DNA from: Planctomycetota bacterium
Lineage (GTDB): Bacteria; Planctomycetota; Phycisphaerae; UBA1845
Length of the DNA stretch: 64,000 nt
NCBI GenBank assembly: GCA_030616775.1
Contig: JAUWWQ010000002.1
Location: 62,001-126,000 of the forward strand
Reading direction: 5' to 3'
The notes under the pieces: generated by a model
The model's database searches: none
Told to the model about the DNA's origin: nothing
Seen by the model: the letters and a program-made list of their open reading frames with translations, nothing else
Made by a program: the position numbers and the translations under genes
Part shown: positions 1-8,936 of the stretch, piece by piece
Layout of the letters: every line of letters starts with the position of its first letter
Numbering within the stretch: position 1 is the first letter of the stretch

Positions 1-1
1 C

Positions 2-493
2 GTTGTCCTGGACCCACCCGACTCGTGGGAGGTCTCACCTCGCTATTTCAGCTTCAGTCTAATGCCCCAACGTGTTGGCAGCCATGCAGTGGAAGTGCGT
101 TACCCCCACAACGAGCCTGTCGGCGAGAAGGTGATCGTGGCCAAGGTGACCCTGTCAGATGGGCCGTATTACCTCCAAATTCCCATGCCTGTCAAGATCG
201 GTGTAACGGATTTGGAGGTCTGGGGGCAGGCGGTGGTGGCCGGGAATAAACTCGTACTTCGTGAAGTCGTTACCAATCGCTCCTCCGAAGTGCTGAGCTT
301 TCGGGGATCAGCCAGTGTCCCGGGCCGCGAGCGCCAATACCGCCCGATCTCCAACCTCCGACCCGGCGACACCCAAGCCGTCGAATACCGCTTCAGTGAT
401 GGGGACGCTCTGATTGGGCGGAACGCCCGCCTCGTGTTGCGGGAAGTCGACGACGGCCCGCGCACTCACAACCTGGAACTGAGGATTCCCTGA
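2..493 (+). CDS. C-terminal part of an unrecognised protein (truncated by window edge)
   Basis: The reading frame is open from base 2 to the stop at 491-493, so this is the last 163 residues of a gene that starts upstream of the window. An ATG at 62 exists, but the in-frame sequence before it (DPPDSWEVSPRYFSFSL) reads like ordinary protein, so 62 is probably not the start. The residues alternate hydrophobic and polar as in beta-sandwich domains, with no cysteines and no membrane segment. I do not recognise the family. A DUF1573 protein follows 167 bases downstream on the same strand, so both may belong to a secreted or periplasmic protein cluster; this is inference from position only. Confidence 0.6.
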   Translation, partial: VVLDPPDSWEVSPRYFSFSLMPQRVGSHAVEVRYPHNEPVGEKVIVAKVTLSDGPYYLQIPMPVKIGVTDLEVWGQAVVAGNKLVLREVVTNRSSEVLSFRGSASVPGRERQYRPISNLRPGDTQAVEYRFSDGDALIGRNARLVLREVDDGPRTHNLELRIP

Positions 494-660
494 GCGCTCC
501 TGCGGCACGACCCTTTGTAGTCTGCAGCGGCGCCGGGATCGCTTGCCGACCGGACGCTTCCCAGGCAACGTTTGCGTCGATACAATTTGTCGCGTGAGGG
601 GGCGGCCACAGGGTTTGCTGCCGCTATGGGGACGCGTAGGCGGCACTCGGAGATTGCCAA

Positions 661-2031
661 GTGGTTAAGCGGTTTACTTGCATTGTTTTATTGCAGTATG
701 CCATACCTATGGCGGCTGGGCAGTTGCCGCCCATTCCCGACAGGACCGATACCGATGCCAAGGCCGGACCATCGTTGTTTGTGGCCCAGCGGGTGCAAAA
801 CATCGGCACCGTGCTTGAAGGCGACAAGCCGATAGTGCAGTGGCGGCTGGAAAACCGCGGTAAGGCCGATCTGATCATCGAACAGACTCGTTCGAGTTGC
901 GGATGCGCCGTGGTCAAGCTGACCGACAAGGAGAAGACCATCCCTCCAGGCAGGCCGCTCGATCTGAAGGTTGAGTTCAACAGCCAGGGTCGGCGCGGTA
1001 TTCAATCCAACTCGGTTACCATCTTCAGCAACGACCCCGTTGAGCCCAATCTGAAACTGGAATTCAAGGCAAATGTGCAGTTTCTTTACGAGATGAAGCC
1101 GTCCGGTCTGGTGAACCTTCGTGCAGTTCAACGCGGCAAGGTGGCGGAGAGGGCCATCGAGATCTACCCCGGCCCGAATCGCAAGGTCGTCAAGATCCTC
1201 GATCTGCAGGTGCCCGACGATTCCCCGTTGAGCTTTCACCATGAACCGTTCGTTGCCGGCAGCGGCACCGGTCAACGGATTCGCATGACCGCAAGAGAAC
1301 ACGTCTCATTAGGCACACTCACCGCCCAAGCGAACATGAAACTGAGCATCGACGGCATCGAGCGACAGCGGACCGTCTCGATCCGCGGCGAGGTGGTCGG
1401 TGACTTGACCTGGCACCCCAAGACGGTCAACGCCACACGTCAGGTTTCGCAACCGGGAAAGCGTTTTGCCCCGATTACGATTCGTTCGATGGACAAAATG
1501 CGTTTTGACATTCTGGAGGCAGAAGCCGGATCGCTCTTCGATGTCACCTTCGAGCCCTCTAAGAACGGGCCGAAGGGCATTCAATACTCGGTGTTTCTCA
1601 CCTTACGCGACGACGCCCCGCCCGGCCCCTTTGGCACGCTGCTGGAAGTGCGGACCAGTTCATTGGATCAACCGCTGGTGCGTGTGCCGGTTTTTGGCGT
1701 CGTCGCCAAGCCGATCGAGGCGGAACCACCGATGATCCTTCTGCGTCAAGACGGCACGCCGGTTGGAACTCACCGGCGGGTCAGGCTCCGGGTTCTGCCG
1801 CAACTAAAGTTGGAGGTCTCCGACATAATCTGTAGCAACGATGCGGTCGTTGCCACGCTCGACCGGGAAGCGAGTTCTCGCTACCAGCATCTGCGTTACC
1901 TGGACGTGAAGCTGAAGGACCGGCTTCCGATCGGCACGCACCAGGCGGTGTTGGCCATGACCACCAACATCGAAGGAGTTCAGCGGTTGGAGATCCCCGT
2001 AACCATTGAGGTGCCCGCCGGCCCTGAATGA
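661..2031 (+). CDS. DUF1573 domain-containing secreted protein
   Basis: A 456-residue protein starting at GTG 661, with GGAG about nine bases upstream. The first ~20 residues (MVKRFTCIVLLQYAIPMAAG) look like a signal peptide, so it is probably exported. Residues ~45-140 carry the DUF1573 signature: an N-terminal 'NIGTV' strand, 'LENRGKADLIIEQTRSSCGCAV' and 'PPGRPLDLKVEFNSQGRRG', including the typical SCGC cysteine pair. The rest is beta-rich and may contain further immunoglobulin-like repeats. Members are abundant in planctomycetes and Bacteroidetes, and their biochemical role is unknown. The stop overlaps the next start (ATGA at 2028-2031), so the two genes are probably translationally coupled. 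Confidence 0.85.
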   Translation: MVKRFTCIVLLQYAIPMAAGQLPPIPDRTDTDAKAGPSLFVAQRVQNIGTVLEGDKPIVQWRLENRGKADLIIEQTRSSCGCAVVKLTDKEKTIPPGRPLDLKVEFNSQGRRGIQSNSVTIFSNDPVEPNLKLEFKANVQFLYEMKPSGLVNLRAVQRGKVAERAIEIYPGPNRKVVKILDLQVPDDSPLSFHHEPFVAGSGTGQRIRMTAREHVSLGTLTAQANMKLSIDGIERQRTVSIRGEVVGDLTWHPKTVNATRQVSQPGKRFAPITIRSMDKMRFDILEAEAGSLFDVTFEPSKNGPKGIQYSVFLTLRDDAPPGPFGTLLEVRTSSLDQPLVRVPVFGVVAKPIEAEPPMILLRQDGTPVGTHRRVRLRVLPQLKLEVSDIICSNDAVVATLDREASSRYQHLRYLDVKLKDRLPIGTHQAVLAMTTNIEGVQRLEIPVTIEVPAGPE

Positions 2032-2294
2032 CGCCTCCGAGGCCGGCGATGGAATGGACTATCGTGAAAGAGCAGCAGCACGGCAGCGATGCGAGTAACG
2101 CCAAGACGTCCGAGACGACCTACCCTGACGAGCAAAGAAAGCCGCGCATTGATTGGGAAGACCCCAACGTCCCGGTCGGCAACGCACCCCCGCTGCCGCG
2201 ATGGCCCTTGGCCGTCATGGGACTGGTGTGGCTGGTGTGGGTTGCGTTTCTGTTGGCCATGACGCTATCAGTCATTCAGGCCTCGGCGGTTTGA
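2028..2294 (+). CDS. small single-pass membrane protein
   Basis: An 88-residue frame whose ATG overlaps the stop of the DUF1573 gene by four bases; a second ATG at 2049 would give 81 residues. The N-terminal two thirds are hydrophilic and proline/charge-rich, followed by one strong hydrophobic segment (residues ~60-82, WPLAVMGLVWLVWVAFLLAM) close to the C terminus. This suggests a tail-anchored or C-terminal single-pass membrane protein with a cytoplasmic N-terminal arm. No family is recognised. The coupling suggests it is made together with the DUF1573 protein. Confidence 0.6.
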   Translation: MTPPRPAMEWTIVKEQQHGSDASNAKTSETTYPDEQRKPRIDWEDPNVPVGNAPPLPRWPLAVMGLVWLVWVAFLLAMTLSVIQASAV

Positions 2295-2364
2295 TCGGCC
2301 GTCGCCCGAACACGCGTTCTTGCAGATACCACGGGCTATGTGGGACACACCGGAAGGAGGACGT

Positions 2365-4209
2365 TTGGCGCTCCCGCTCACTGAGCGTTATCACCGCAAC
2401 CAAGCCGCGCTCCGCGCGTTTCAGCCTTCTGTCGCCGCTGCCCTCGACGAAGTACTTATCCCCGAAGAGGTAAAACCGGCCACCGGTCGCGACGGCAGTG
2501 ACACATTCCTTATCCCGGATGAGACCGGCCGTCCTGTATGGTTTGGGGGATCATCCATGCCGGGTATAAGTGCCTCGGAGATCTTCGCGGGTTTTCGCGG
2601 GGATGGAAGCAACGTGTCGCTGCCCGGCGTGCTCACGGGTGTAGAGCCGCTCGTTGTAGCTAGCAAGATGGCTACCCACACCGCCCTGTTTGTGGTGGAG
2701 CAGGATCCCCTCCAGCTCAAGCTCGCCATGCACTTACGCGACTACAGTGATCTGTTTGCCGGGGGTCGTCTGGTGTTCGTGTTCGGCAAAGACGAGGATT
2801 TAGCCAGGAATCTGTGTACATTCTTTGAAAGTCACCCGGGCTATGAATTGCCGACCCGCCTGCTGACTGTTCCCCAGCGATCCGCCGCCGAAATCGCGGA
2901 CCTCCAGCGTGATTTGGAAGCGGCGGGTAAGGCGGCGGCAGCCGTATACGCCCGCCTTGTGGAGTCGCATGTACAGGCGCTTGGCAGTCGCGAGCGCGGG
3001 CCGCTACCACCCGCACCGCGCGTGACCGCTTTGAGCATCGATCCACGGCCCGGCTCGTTGGAGCAGGCCAGGCGAATCGGACGCGCGTTGACCAAGCTAC
3101 AGTGGTCGCATCAGCTCTGCATTCCCGATGCTCCCGACAAGTGTCACATCACGGCACGACTGCGGGCGGTCAACGAGGTAGCTGCGGACCTTGTGCTTTT
3201 TGTCAACAGTATGGCCGGACCAATGCGGCCGCTGCTTCCCGACAATCTGCCCGTTGCATCGTGGTTCTTGCCGGAAGCGGTCGCCCAACCGTTTGTGGCC
3301 GAAGAGCCGCGCGGAGGGGATGTGATCTTTGCTTCATCGCGGACATTACATGACCGGCTTACGGCTGCCGGTGTGCCCGCCGGGGTTATCGAGCGAAGTG
3401 AAGTCGCCGCTGACGATACGGTATATCGGCCGGTTATCCTCTCCGCGAGCGGGGATCGAGCGATGCACGTGGATGTGGCAATATTGATGGACTTGCCTGA
3501 CGATCGCCCCGAAGCGTGCGACATCACCCTGGCAAGCCATCTGGCCCTGTGGCGAGCCCTGCAAGCAACGGTAGAACAAAACGCCGACCGCTACCGGGAT
3601 GACATCGCCGAAGAGCTCCTCGATATGGCCCAGCGCGACAGCGGGACGCGTCTGCAAGACCCGAAAGTCCGCCGGCACTTCGTGAGCCTTATACAAGCGC
3701 GAATTGCACCAGCTATGATCGCACGCGCTGCTGCGAAGAGACTTATCAGTGCTGACTACCGGGTGGGGCTTTGGGGCTGCAACTGGCCACAGCTTATGGA
3801 GGCTCAGGAGATCCGTCGCGGCCCGATTCCGACCGGTGAGGCCCTGAATGAGGTCTTCAACGCCGCAAGGATCGTAATTCTCCCGGATTCATCAGCGCAG
3901 GCCGTTCAGACCATGCTTGACGCTTTTGCAACCGGTACGCCGGTCATCTGCCGCCAACCGGACCAACCTTTTGAGCAGGAATACCCTACCCTGATCGACC
4001 TGGTGCCGCACCTGCACTTTTACCGGAGTTCCCGCGAGCTGTTGGATTCGGTGCACGATTTGACCGGGGGAGATAAGGGTGCATCGGAACGGGCCCGGGC
4101 CGTCCGGGCAATGGTCTGTAGCAAGCATACGGTGGCGGAACGTTTGACGGCCATTGTCGAAACACTCCGCCGCCGTCAAGCGCTGAACGTGCGATCGTGG
4201 CAGCGATGA
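2365..4209 (+). CDS. large glycosyltransferase-like protein (DUF115/CgeB-like)
   Basis: About 614 residues. The frame is open further upstream (TTG 2320, ATG 2338), but TTG 2365 follows a strong AAGGAGG at 2354-2360 and gives a natural N terminus (MALPLTERYHRNQAALRAF). The first ~210 residues resemble the N-terminal region of DUF115/Maf-like proteins ('VVEQDPLQLKLAMHLRDYSDLFAGGRLVFVFG'). The C-terminal ~150 residues resemble the CgeB-type glycosyltransferase domain ('YRVGLWGCNW', 'NAARIVILPDSSAQAVQTMLDAFATGTPVI'). This architecture suggests glycosylation of surface polymers or protein appendages. The substrate cannot be told from sequence. A second CgeB-like gene lies at 13.7-14.9 kb. Confidence 0.65.
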   Translation: MALPLTERYHRNQAALRAFQPSVAAALDEVLIPEEVKPATGRDGSDTFLIPDETGRPVWFGGSSMPGISASEIFAGFRGDGSNVSLPGVLTGVEPLVVASKMATHTALFVVEQDPLQLKLAMHLRDYSDLFAGGRLVFVFGKDEDLARNLCTFFESHPGYELPTRLLTVPQRSAAEIADLQRDLEAAGKAAAAVYARLVESHVQALGSRERGPLPPAPRVTALSIDPRPGSLEQARRIGRALTKLQWSHQLCIPDAPDKCHITARLRAVNEVAADLVLFVNSMAGPMRPLLPDNLPVASWFLPEAVAQPFVAEEPRGGDVIFASSRTLHDRLTAAGVPAGVIERSEVAADDTVYRPVILSASGDRAMHVDVAILMDLPDDRPEACDITLASHLALWRALQATVEQNADRYRDDIAEELLDMAQRDSGTRLQDPKVRRHFVSLIQARIAPAMIARAAAKRLISADYRVGLWGCNWPQLMEAQEIRRGPIPTGEALNEVFNAARIVILPDSSAQAVQTMLDAFATGTPVICRQPDQPFEQEYPTLIDLVPHLHFYRSSRELLDSVHDLTGGDKGASERARAVRAMVCSKHTVAERLTAIVETLRRRQALNVRSWQR

Positions 4210-4298
4210 CCGCGTAAAGTGGCGGAACTTGACGGTGCCCGCTATGGTTCTCTAACTGCGCCGGGCCGGATGTAACACCTTTGGCCGGAGCGAAGCGT

Positions 4299-5084
4299 AT
4301 GTGGTCAATCCTCAACGGCACAATCGTCAACTCCATTACAGTAGTTATCGGTAGTGCGGCTGGACTGTCGATCGGCGCCAAGCTGCCCGACCGGTACCAG
4401 CGCATTGTGCTTAATGCCCTGGGCCTGGTGACCATCATCCTGGGTGTCGACGCGGGCGTTCTTAAGTTTGCGGACACGGTGAGCAAGTTCGGACCACTGG
4501 TCGAGGATGGGAGGACCTACGGAGCCCGGGTGGCGATGGTGATGATTGCCTGCCTGCTGATCGGGGCGATTATCGGAACGGCCCTTCGACTGCACGAACG
4601 CGTCGAAGGGCTCGGAGAGTGGATCCATCGCCGCTTCTCCGGTCAGGACAGCCATATGTTCGCCGAAGGATTCTTGACGGCGAGCGTTATTTTCTGCGTG
4701 GGCCCCTTGACGCTGGTGGGGTGTCTGGAAAACGGCGCCCACGGGGACCCGAGTTTCCTGTACATCAAGTCGCTGCTGGACGGCTTCTGCTCGCTGGCCC
4801 TGGCCTCTACACTGGGAGTGGGCGTGCTGGCCAGCGTATTAACGGTCCTGGTGTTCCAGGGTGGGCTGGCGTTGCTGGCATATTGGGTGGCCCAGCCGCT
4901 GGACGAGCTGTCGATGTCCCTGATGACTGTCGTCGGCGGGGTAGTTTTGCTGGCCACAGCCCTGATGATCCTGGAGATCAAGAAGATTCCGGTGGCGAAC
5001 CTGCTACCGGGCATTTTTCTGCCTCCCCTGATCGTATGGATCACTGAGTGGTTCGCCCCCGGTCTTTTGTTGCCCCTGGGGTGA
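4299..5084 (+). CDS. DUF554 family integral membrane protein
   Basis: A 261-residue hydrophobic protein. The frame opens at TTG 4281, but ATG 4299 starts exactly at the family's typical N terminus (MWSILNGTIVNSITVVIGSAAGL) with GGAG upstream. About seven membrane segments are visible, interspersed with short loops, and the central 'ASVIFCVGPLTLVG' and 'IKSLLDGFCSLALASTLGVGV' are characteristic of DUF554 (YdfK-like). Length matches the family (~230-260 residues). Function is unknown; a transporter role is often suggested but not shown. It stands in a same-strand run ahead of bpt, 27 bases apart. Confidence 0.85.
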   Translation: MWSILNGTIVNSITVVIGSAAGLSIGAKLPDRYQRIVLNALGLVTIILGVDAGVLKFADTVSKFGPLVEDGRTYGARVAMVMIACLLIGAIIGTALRLHERVEGLGEWIHRRFSGQDSHMFAEGFLTASVIFCVGPLTLVGCLENGAHGDPSFLYIKSLLDGFCSLALASTLGVGVLASVLTVLVFQGGLALLAYWVAQPLDELSMSLMTVVGGVVLLATALMILEIKKIPVANLLPGIFLPPLIVWITEWFAPGLLLPLG

Positions 5085-5111
5085 TCGAGGTCCTAGAATG
5101 AATGGGGCGTT

Positions 5112-5855
5112 ATGAGCGAGGTGTCAGCCGGCGGCGATACGATCCGGTCAGCACAAGCTGACTACGATACGCTGCGTTACGTATCTTCGGAGACTCCGTG
5201 CCCATATCTAGAGGGGCTGCACTCCCGCAGCGAAGCCTATTTCGTCGAGCAACTCGACGGTGGCCTGTACGAGCATCTGCTTGCAAGAGGTTTTCGACGC
5301 AGCGGGCGAGTTGTCTATCGTCCGCGGTGTCGTGCTTGCCGAGAGTGTCGCCCCATTCGAATCCCCGTCGATCAATTCTCCCCGTCGCACTCCCTGCGGC
5401 GCGTGTCGCGGCGAAACGTCGACGTCCGGGTCGAGGTTGGTGAGCCCGCTGCAACGGACGAGAAGTTCGAGCTTTTCTGTCGCTATCTCGATGCCCAGCA
5501 TGACGACACAATGACACGAAGCTACGAGGCGTTTCAAGACTTCTTGTATGACTCGCCGATGGAGACACGCGAATTCCGCTACAGACTCGGCAAGCGATTG
5601 ATCGGCGTCGCCCTGGCGGATTGCTGGTCCGGCGGGCTGAGCAGTGTCTATATGTATTTCGCTCCGGAGTGTTCGGAGCGGAGTCTGGGCACCTTCTCAG
5701 TACTCTGGGAGGTCGAGTATTGTCGGCGGGAACGCCTCCCTTATTACTACCTCGGGTACTACGTTGCCAACAGTCAGAAGATGGCCTACAAATCGCGGTT
5801 TCGCCCCAACGAGGTTCTGGTGGCTGATGATCGTTGGATGGTGTTTCGAGAGTAG
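5112..5855 (+). CDS. bpt: aspartate/glutamate leucyltransferase (Bpt, Ate1-like)
   Basis: 247 residues, the usual length for bacterial Bpt. It transfers leucine from Leu-tRNA to N-terminal Asp or Glu residues, making substrates for ClpS/ClpAP (N-degron pathway). Visible family landmarks are the N-terminal 'CPYLEGLHSR', the cysteine cluster 'YRPRCRACRECRPIRIPV' (residues ~73-90), and the C-terminal 'YYYLGYYVANSQKMAYKSRFRPNEVL'. The gene starts with ATG 5112 and is followed only nine bases later by the heptosyltransferase gene, so the two are likely co-transcribed although functionally unrelated. Confidence 0.93.
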   Translation: MSEVSAGGDTIRSAQADYDTLRYVSSETPCPYLEGLHSRSEAYFVEQLDGGLYEHLLARGFRRSGRVVYRPRCRACRECRPIRIPVDQFSPSHSLRRVSRRNVDVRVEVGEPAATDEKFELFCRYLDAQHDDTMTRSYEAFQDFLYDSPMETREFRYRLGKRLIGVALADCWSGGLSSVYMYFAPECSERSLGTFSVLWEVEYCRRERLPYYYLGYYVANSQKMAYKSRFRPNEVLVADDRWMVFRE

Positions 5856-5864
5856 GACCGCAAC

Positions 5865-6974
5865 GTGGCCTGTGTTTCCCACTCTGTTTCCGATCTGGCA
5901 AACCGAGCGTATAGGCGAATCCTTCTGGTCAAGCCTAGTTCGCTCGGTGATATAGTGCATGCCCTGCCGGTGCTGCACGGCCTGCGCACACGTTTCCCGG
6001 AGGCCAAGATAGACTGGTTTATTTCATCCTCGTTCGCACCTCTGCTGACGGGGCATCATGAACTGGACGAGCTGATCCTCTTTGACCGCAGGCGTTATGG
6101 GCGGATGGGTCGTGATCCGCGGACCGCCACGGAGTTTGCCGGATTCGTTCGGAACTTGCGCAGGCGGAGGTACGACCTGGCCATCGACTTACAGGGATTG
6201 TTTCGGACCGGCTTCATCACATGGGCAAGCGGTGCGCCAGTGCGGATTGGCTTTCGCAGCGCCCGTGAGGGCGCTTGGATGTTCTACACGCACCGCATGG
6301 CCGTCGACCATCCGGACATGCACGCCGTCGATCGGTACTATCGCATTGCTAAGGTGCTCGGTTTTGATGATGTTCCGGTCAAGTTCAACCTCAGTCTGAC
6401 CGAGCCGGTCCGCACCGAGGCGTGGGATCTGCTTCAGGCAAACGGGATCACCGAAGCGCAACGCTTGGTAGCCGTGGTTCCCGGCGCTCGCTGGGAGACG
6501 AAGGTCTGGCTGCCAGATCGGTTCGCGACAACCATCGACGAGCTTCACAGCCGAAACGGTAGCCTGCGCTGTATCCTACTGGGTAGCCATGGCGAAGCGG
6601 CACTGTGCCAACAGGTTGCCGATGCCTGCCGATCGAAGCCGGTCAATCTGGCGGGACGAACGAGCCTGCCTCAGCTTGGCGCCGTGCTTGCCCTGGCTGA
6701 CGTGGTACTTTGCCACGATTCTGCGGCCATGCACTTGGCGGTTGCCCTTGAGCGGCCCCTGGTGTGCCTGGTCGGGCCGACAAATCCACTCCGGACAGGT
6801 CCCTACCGCCGGAGTGACGACGTGTTGCGATCGAGGCTCGATTGCGCGCCATGCTACTTGCGGCGGCTGTCGCAGTGCCGGTATGATCATTGCTGCATGA
6901 GGGAGCTGACCGTGGCTACCGTTGTCGCCGCGGTTGAGCGTGGACTCGCCCCGGTGGCAACCCCGGTCACATGA
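5865..6974 (+). CDS. GT9 family glycosyltransferase (ADP-heptose:LPS heptosyltransferase-like)
   Basis: 369 residues from GTG 5865. The N-terminal 'RRILLVKPSSLGDIVHALPVLHGLR' is the hallmark of heptosyltransferases (WaaC/WaaF, family GT9). The C-terminal half has the expected second Rossmann domain with 'VAVVPGARWETKVWLPDRF', 'LAGRTSLPQLGAVLALADVVLCHDSAAMHLAVAL' and 'LVGPTNP', which bind the sugar nucleotide. The C-terminal 'CAPCYLRRLSQCRYDHCCM' is a cysteine-rich tail common to this family. It probably adds a heptose-like sugar to lipid A-core on the cytoplasmic face. It fits with the LptF/G permeases and the HldE-like fusion 1-4 kb downstream. Confidence 0.88.
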   Translation: MACVSHSVSDLANRAYRRILLVKPSSLGDIVHALPVLHGLRTRFPEAKIDWFISSSFAPLLTGHHELDELILFDRRRYGRMGRDPRTATEFAGFVRNLRRRRYDLAIDLQGLFRTGFITWASGAPVRIGFRSAREGAWMFYTHRMAVDHPDMHAVDRYYRIAKVLGFDDVPVKFNLSLTEPVRTEAWDLLQANGITEAQRLVAVVPGARWETKVWLPDRFATTIDELHSRNGSLRCILLGSHGEAALCQQVADACRSKPVNLAGRTSLPQLGAVLALADVVLCHDSAAMHLAVALERPLVCLVGPTNPLRTGPYRRSDDVLRSRLDCAPCYLRRLSQCRYDHCCMRELTVATVVAAVERGLAPVATPVT

Positions 6975-7141
6975 ATCGCGGCCTCAGGTTCGGATAGACC
7001 CAACCGGGTTGTCGATACAGTAGTACGGAGCTAGTATGCTTATGCGAGCTCAAAGGGCGGCGGTATCCAGCGCGATCTGCCGAGCCCTGCTCACCTGCAC
7101 GGGCGGGGCCGGATAAGGCCTGAACAATAGAGTCTTGACTG

Positions 7142-7711
7142 GTGTCCAAGTTCTGGTCCAAAACACGTAGGTTCTTGATCCTGAAGGTGTTACATACCGA
7201 CGATACGCCGCACGCTATCGCCCTCGGGGCGGCCATCGCGATGCTTGTGGCTTTCACGCCTCTGGTCGGGCTGCAAACGGTCATTGCAATTGGCTTGGCG
7301 GCGCTTTTCCGAGCCAACAAGGCCATCTGCGTCCCAACCCTCTGGATCACAAATCCCTTCACCATCGTTCCGATTTACGGTGCGTGTCTGGGGCTGGGGC
7401 GAATCGTTACAGGCTCACCGATCGTGGGTGAAGGGGCGGGTTTCCACTTTGAACTGGAACACCAGCAGGCGCTTGCCTTCTATGAGCTTGAATTCTGGAA
7501 ACGCTCGCTGTCCCAGCTTGCCGGGCTGGGGGCAGAGCTGTGGATCGGTTGTGTTCTGATCGGCACCGTGGCCGGCGTCGTTACTTACTTCGCAGCGAGG
7601 TGGGGTGTTACCAGCTACCGTGAACGGCGCCGTGGGCGGATTCTTCGACGGGAACTTGTGCGCTCAACGCTCCACCAGGGCACAGTCAAGCGCCGTACGG
7701 AGCCCGTGTAA
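7142..7711 (+). CDS. DUF2062 domain-containing membrane protein
   Basis: 189 residues from GTG 7142. Residues ~18-85 carry the DUF2062 pattern: 'DTPHAIALGAAIAMLVAFTPLVGLQT' followed by 'ALFRANKAICVPTLWITNPFTIVPIY'. Three hydrophobic segments are visible (about 25-50, 58-85 and 130-155), with a basic C-terminal tail rich in arginine. In other bacteria DUF2062 proteins occur alone or fused to glycosyltransferases; the molecular role is unknown. The preceding gene is the heptosyltransferase, 167 bases upstream, which suggests a shared envelope role by position only. Confidence 0.85.
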   Translation: MSKFWSKTRRFLILKVLHTDDTPHAIALGAAIAMLVAFTPLVGLQTVIAIGLAALFRANKAICVPTLWITNPFTIVPIYGACLGLGRIVTGSPIVGEGAGFHFELEHQQALAFYELEFWKRSLSQLAGLGAELWIGCVLIGTVAGVVTYFAARWGVTSYRERRRGRILRRELVRSTLHQGTVKRRTEPV

Positions 7712-7813
7712 CGGTGTTCGTTCGCCCTTCAAGCGAATCCTACAGCCTGTCGGGGTGCCCGTGTGATCTTGTAGACTCACGTTTGCGGCTTGCTGCCAGT
7801 AATCGTACGGGTA

Positions 7814-8920
7814 CTACGTTCGAATACGGTCGATGAGGACTACAGCCAGGGTGCCGAATACGAAAATGGGGATCCAGGCGGGCAGGGCGGAGGCAGATTC
7901 CGGCCGAATGCTCTGGGCAATGAACGTAACCACATAGCAGAGCCCGCAGGCGATCATACATTTCCCGGCGTCATTCAAGATGCTGCCCGGCGAGCGGTCC
8001 AGGAAAAACGGCAGGCCAAGCAGCAGGAGCACCAGACTGACAATCGGCGCGGTCCTGCGGGCGTGCATCGTCTGAATGACGGCCGCGAGGTTGGGTCCTC
8101 CACGCTCTTTCAGTCTGCCCAGTTCCTTGAGGCTCAAGAATCGTATCCATCCCTCACTCTGGCGGAGTTGAATGGCCTCCGGACTCAGATCGCTCTTATA
8201 ATAGGCCGGATAGCTAATTAGCTTGTTCTCACGTGGCCCGAGGCCGGCTCCGTCACTGCGTACACGCGAGGTCAAGCGCCCGCGCTCCAGCCGCCACCTG
8301 CCTTCCGGGCGAAGGGCGTTGGGTGGTTCCCAGACCGCCCGGTCGGCTTCAAGAGTCTCAACGACGGCGCCGTTTTCGTCCCGGGTGAGCACCAGAAGGC
8401 GTTGCAGATCCCGACGTGTTGGATGGAACTGGCCGGCTGACAGCAGGGCCCCGCCGCGGTCGCGCAGGAACAACACCTCGTACGCTCGCTTGCCGTCGGC
8501 GTCGTCGTGGTCACGAGCGAGCTTATGGGCGATTCCAGGGATCAGCCACTCCGTGTCCGCGATCAGAAGCACGGTGGTAACTACGCCGAAAACCAGCATC
8601 GGGCGGGCGATACGAAACAAGCTCACACCGGAAGCCAGCACCGCCGTCATCTCATTGAGCTTTCGCATCCGGGCGATCGCGGCCATACAGGCAAACAGAG
8701 TGATCACACCGGAGAGTTCCGCAAAATAAAGGAACAGGTTGGGCCAGTAATAACTGATGATATTGCCGACAACGGTGGTCACCGGGTAGCCCTGCTCGGT
8801 GAACTCGTCCATGTTCACGAACATGTCCAGCACCACGTAGAGGCTGAGCATGGCGCCCAACGCAACAAGGTAGTTGAACAGCAGGGAGCGAAGAATGTAC
8901 CGATCAATCACACTCAGCAT
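7814..8920 (-). CDS. LptF/LptG family permease (second of a tandem pair)
   Basis: About 368 residues, ATG at 8920 (a TTG at 8926 is also possible). The N terminus 'VIDRYILRSLLFNYLVALGAMLSLYVVLDMF' is the YjgP/YjgQ signature; three further N-terminal membrane segments, a ~150-residue hydrophilic periplasmic beta domain, and C-terminal segments ('APIVSLVLLLLGLPFFL', 'MIACGLCYVVTFIAQSI', 'AWIPIFVFGTLAVVLIDRI') complete the fold. With LptB these permeases form the ABC transporter that extracts LPS from the inner membrane. It follows the other permease by 16 bases in the order lptF-lptG seen elsewhere, so this copy may be LptG; I cannot separate the two by sequence. Confidence 0.87.
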   Translation of the reverse strand: MLSVIDRYILRSLLFNYLVALGAMLSLYVVLDMFVNMDEFTEQGYPVTTVVGNIISYYWPNLFLYFAELSGVITLFACMAAIARMRKLNEMTAVLASGVSLFRIARPMLVFGVVTTVLLIADTEWLIPGIAHKLARDHDDADGKRAYEVLFLRDRGGALLSAGQFHPTRRDLQRLLVLTRDENGAVVETLEADRAVWEPPNALRPEGRWRLERGRLTSRVRSDGAGLGPRENKLISYPAYYKSDLSPEAIQLRQSEGWIRFLSLKELGRLKERGGPNLAAVIQTMHARRTAPIVSLVLLLLGLPFFLDRSPGSILNDAGKCMIACGLCYVVTFIAQSIRPESASALPAWIPIFVFGTLAVVLIDRIRT

Positions 8921-8936
8921 CGACAAGGGTCCGGTT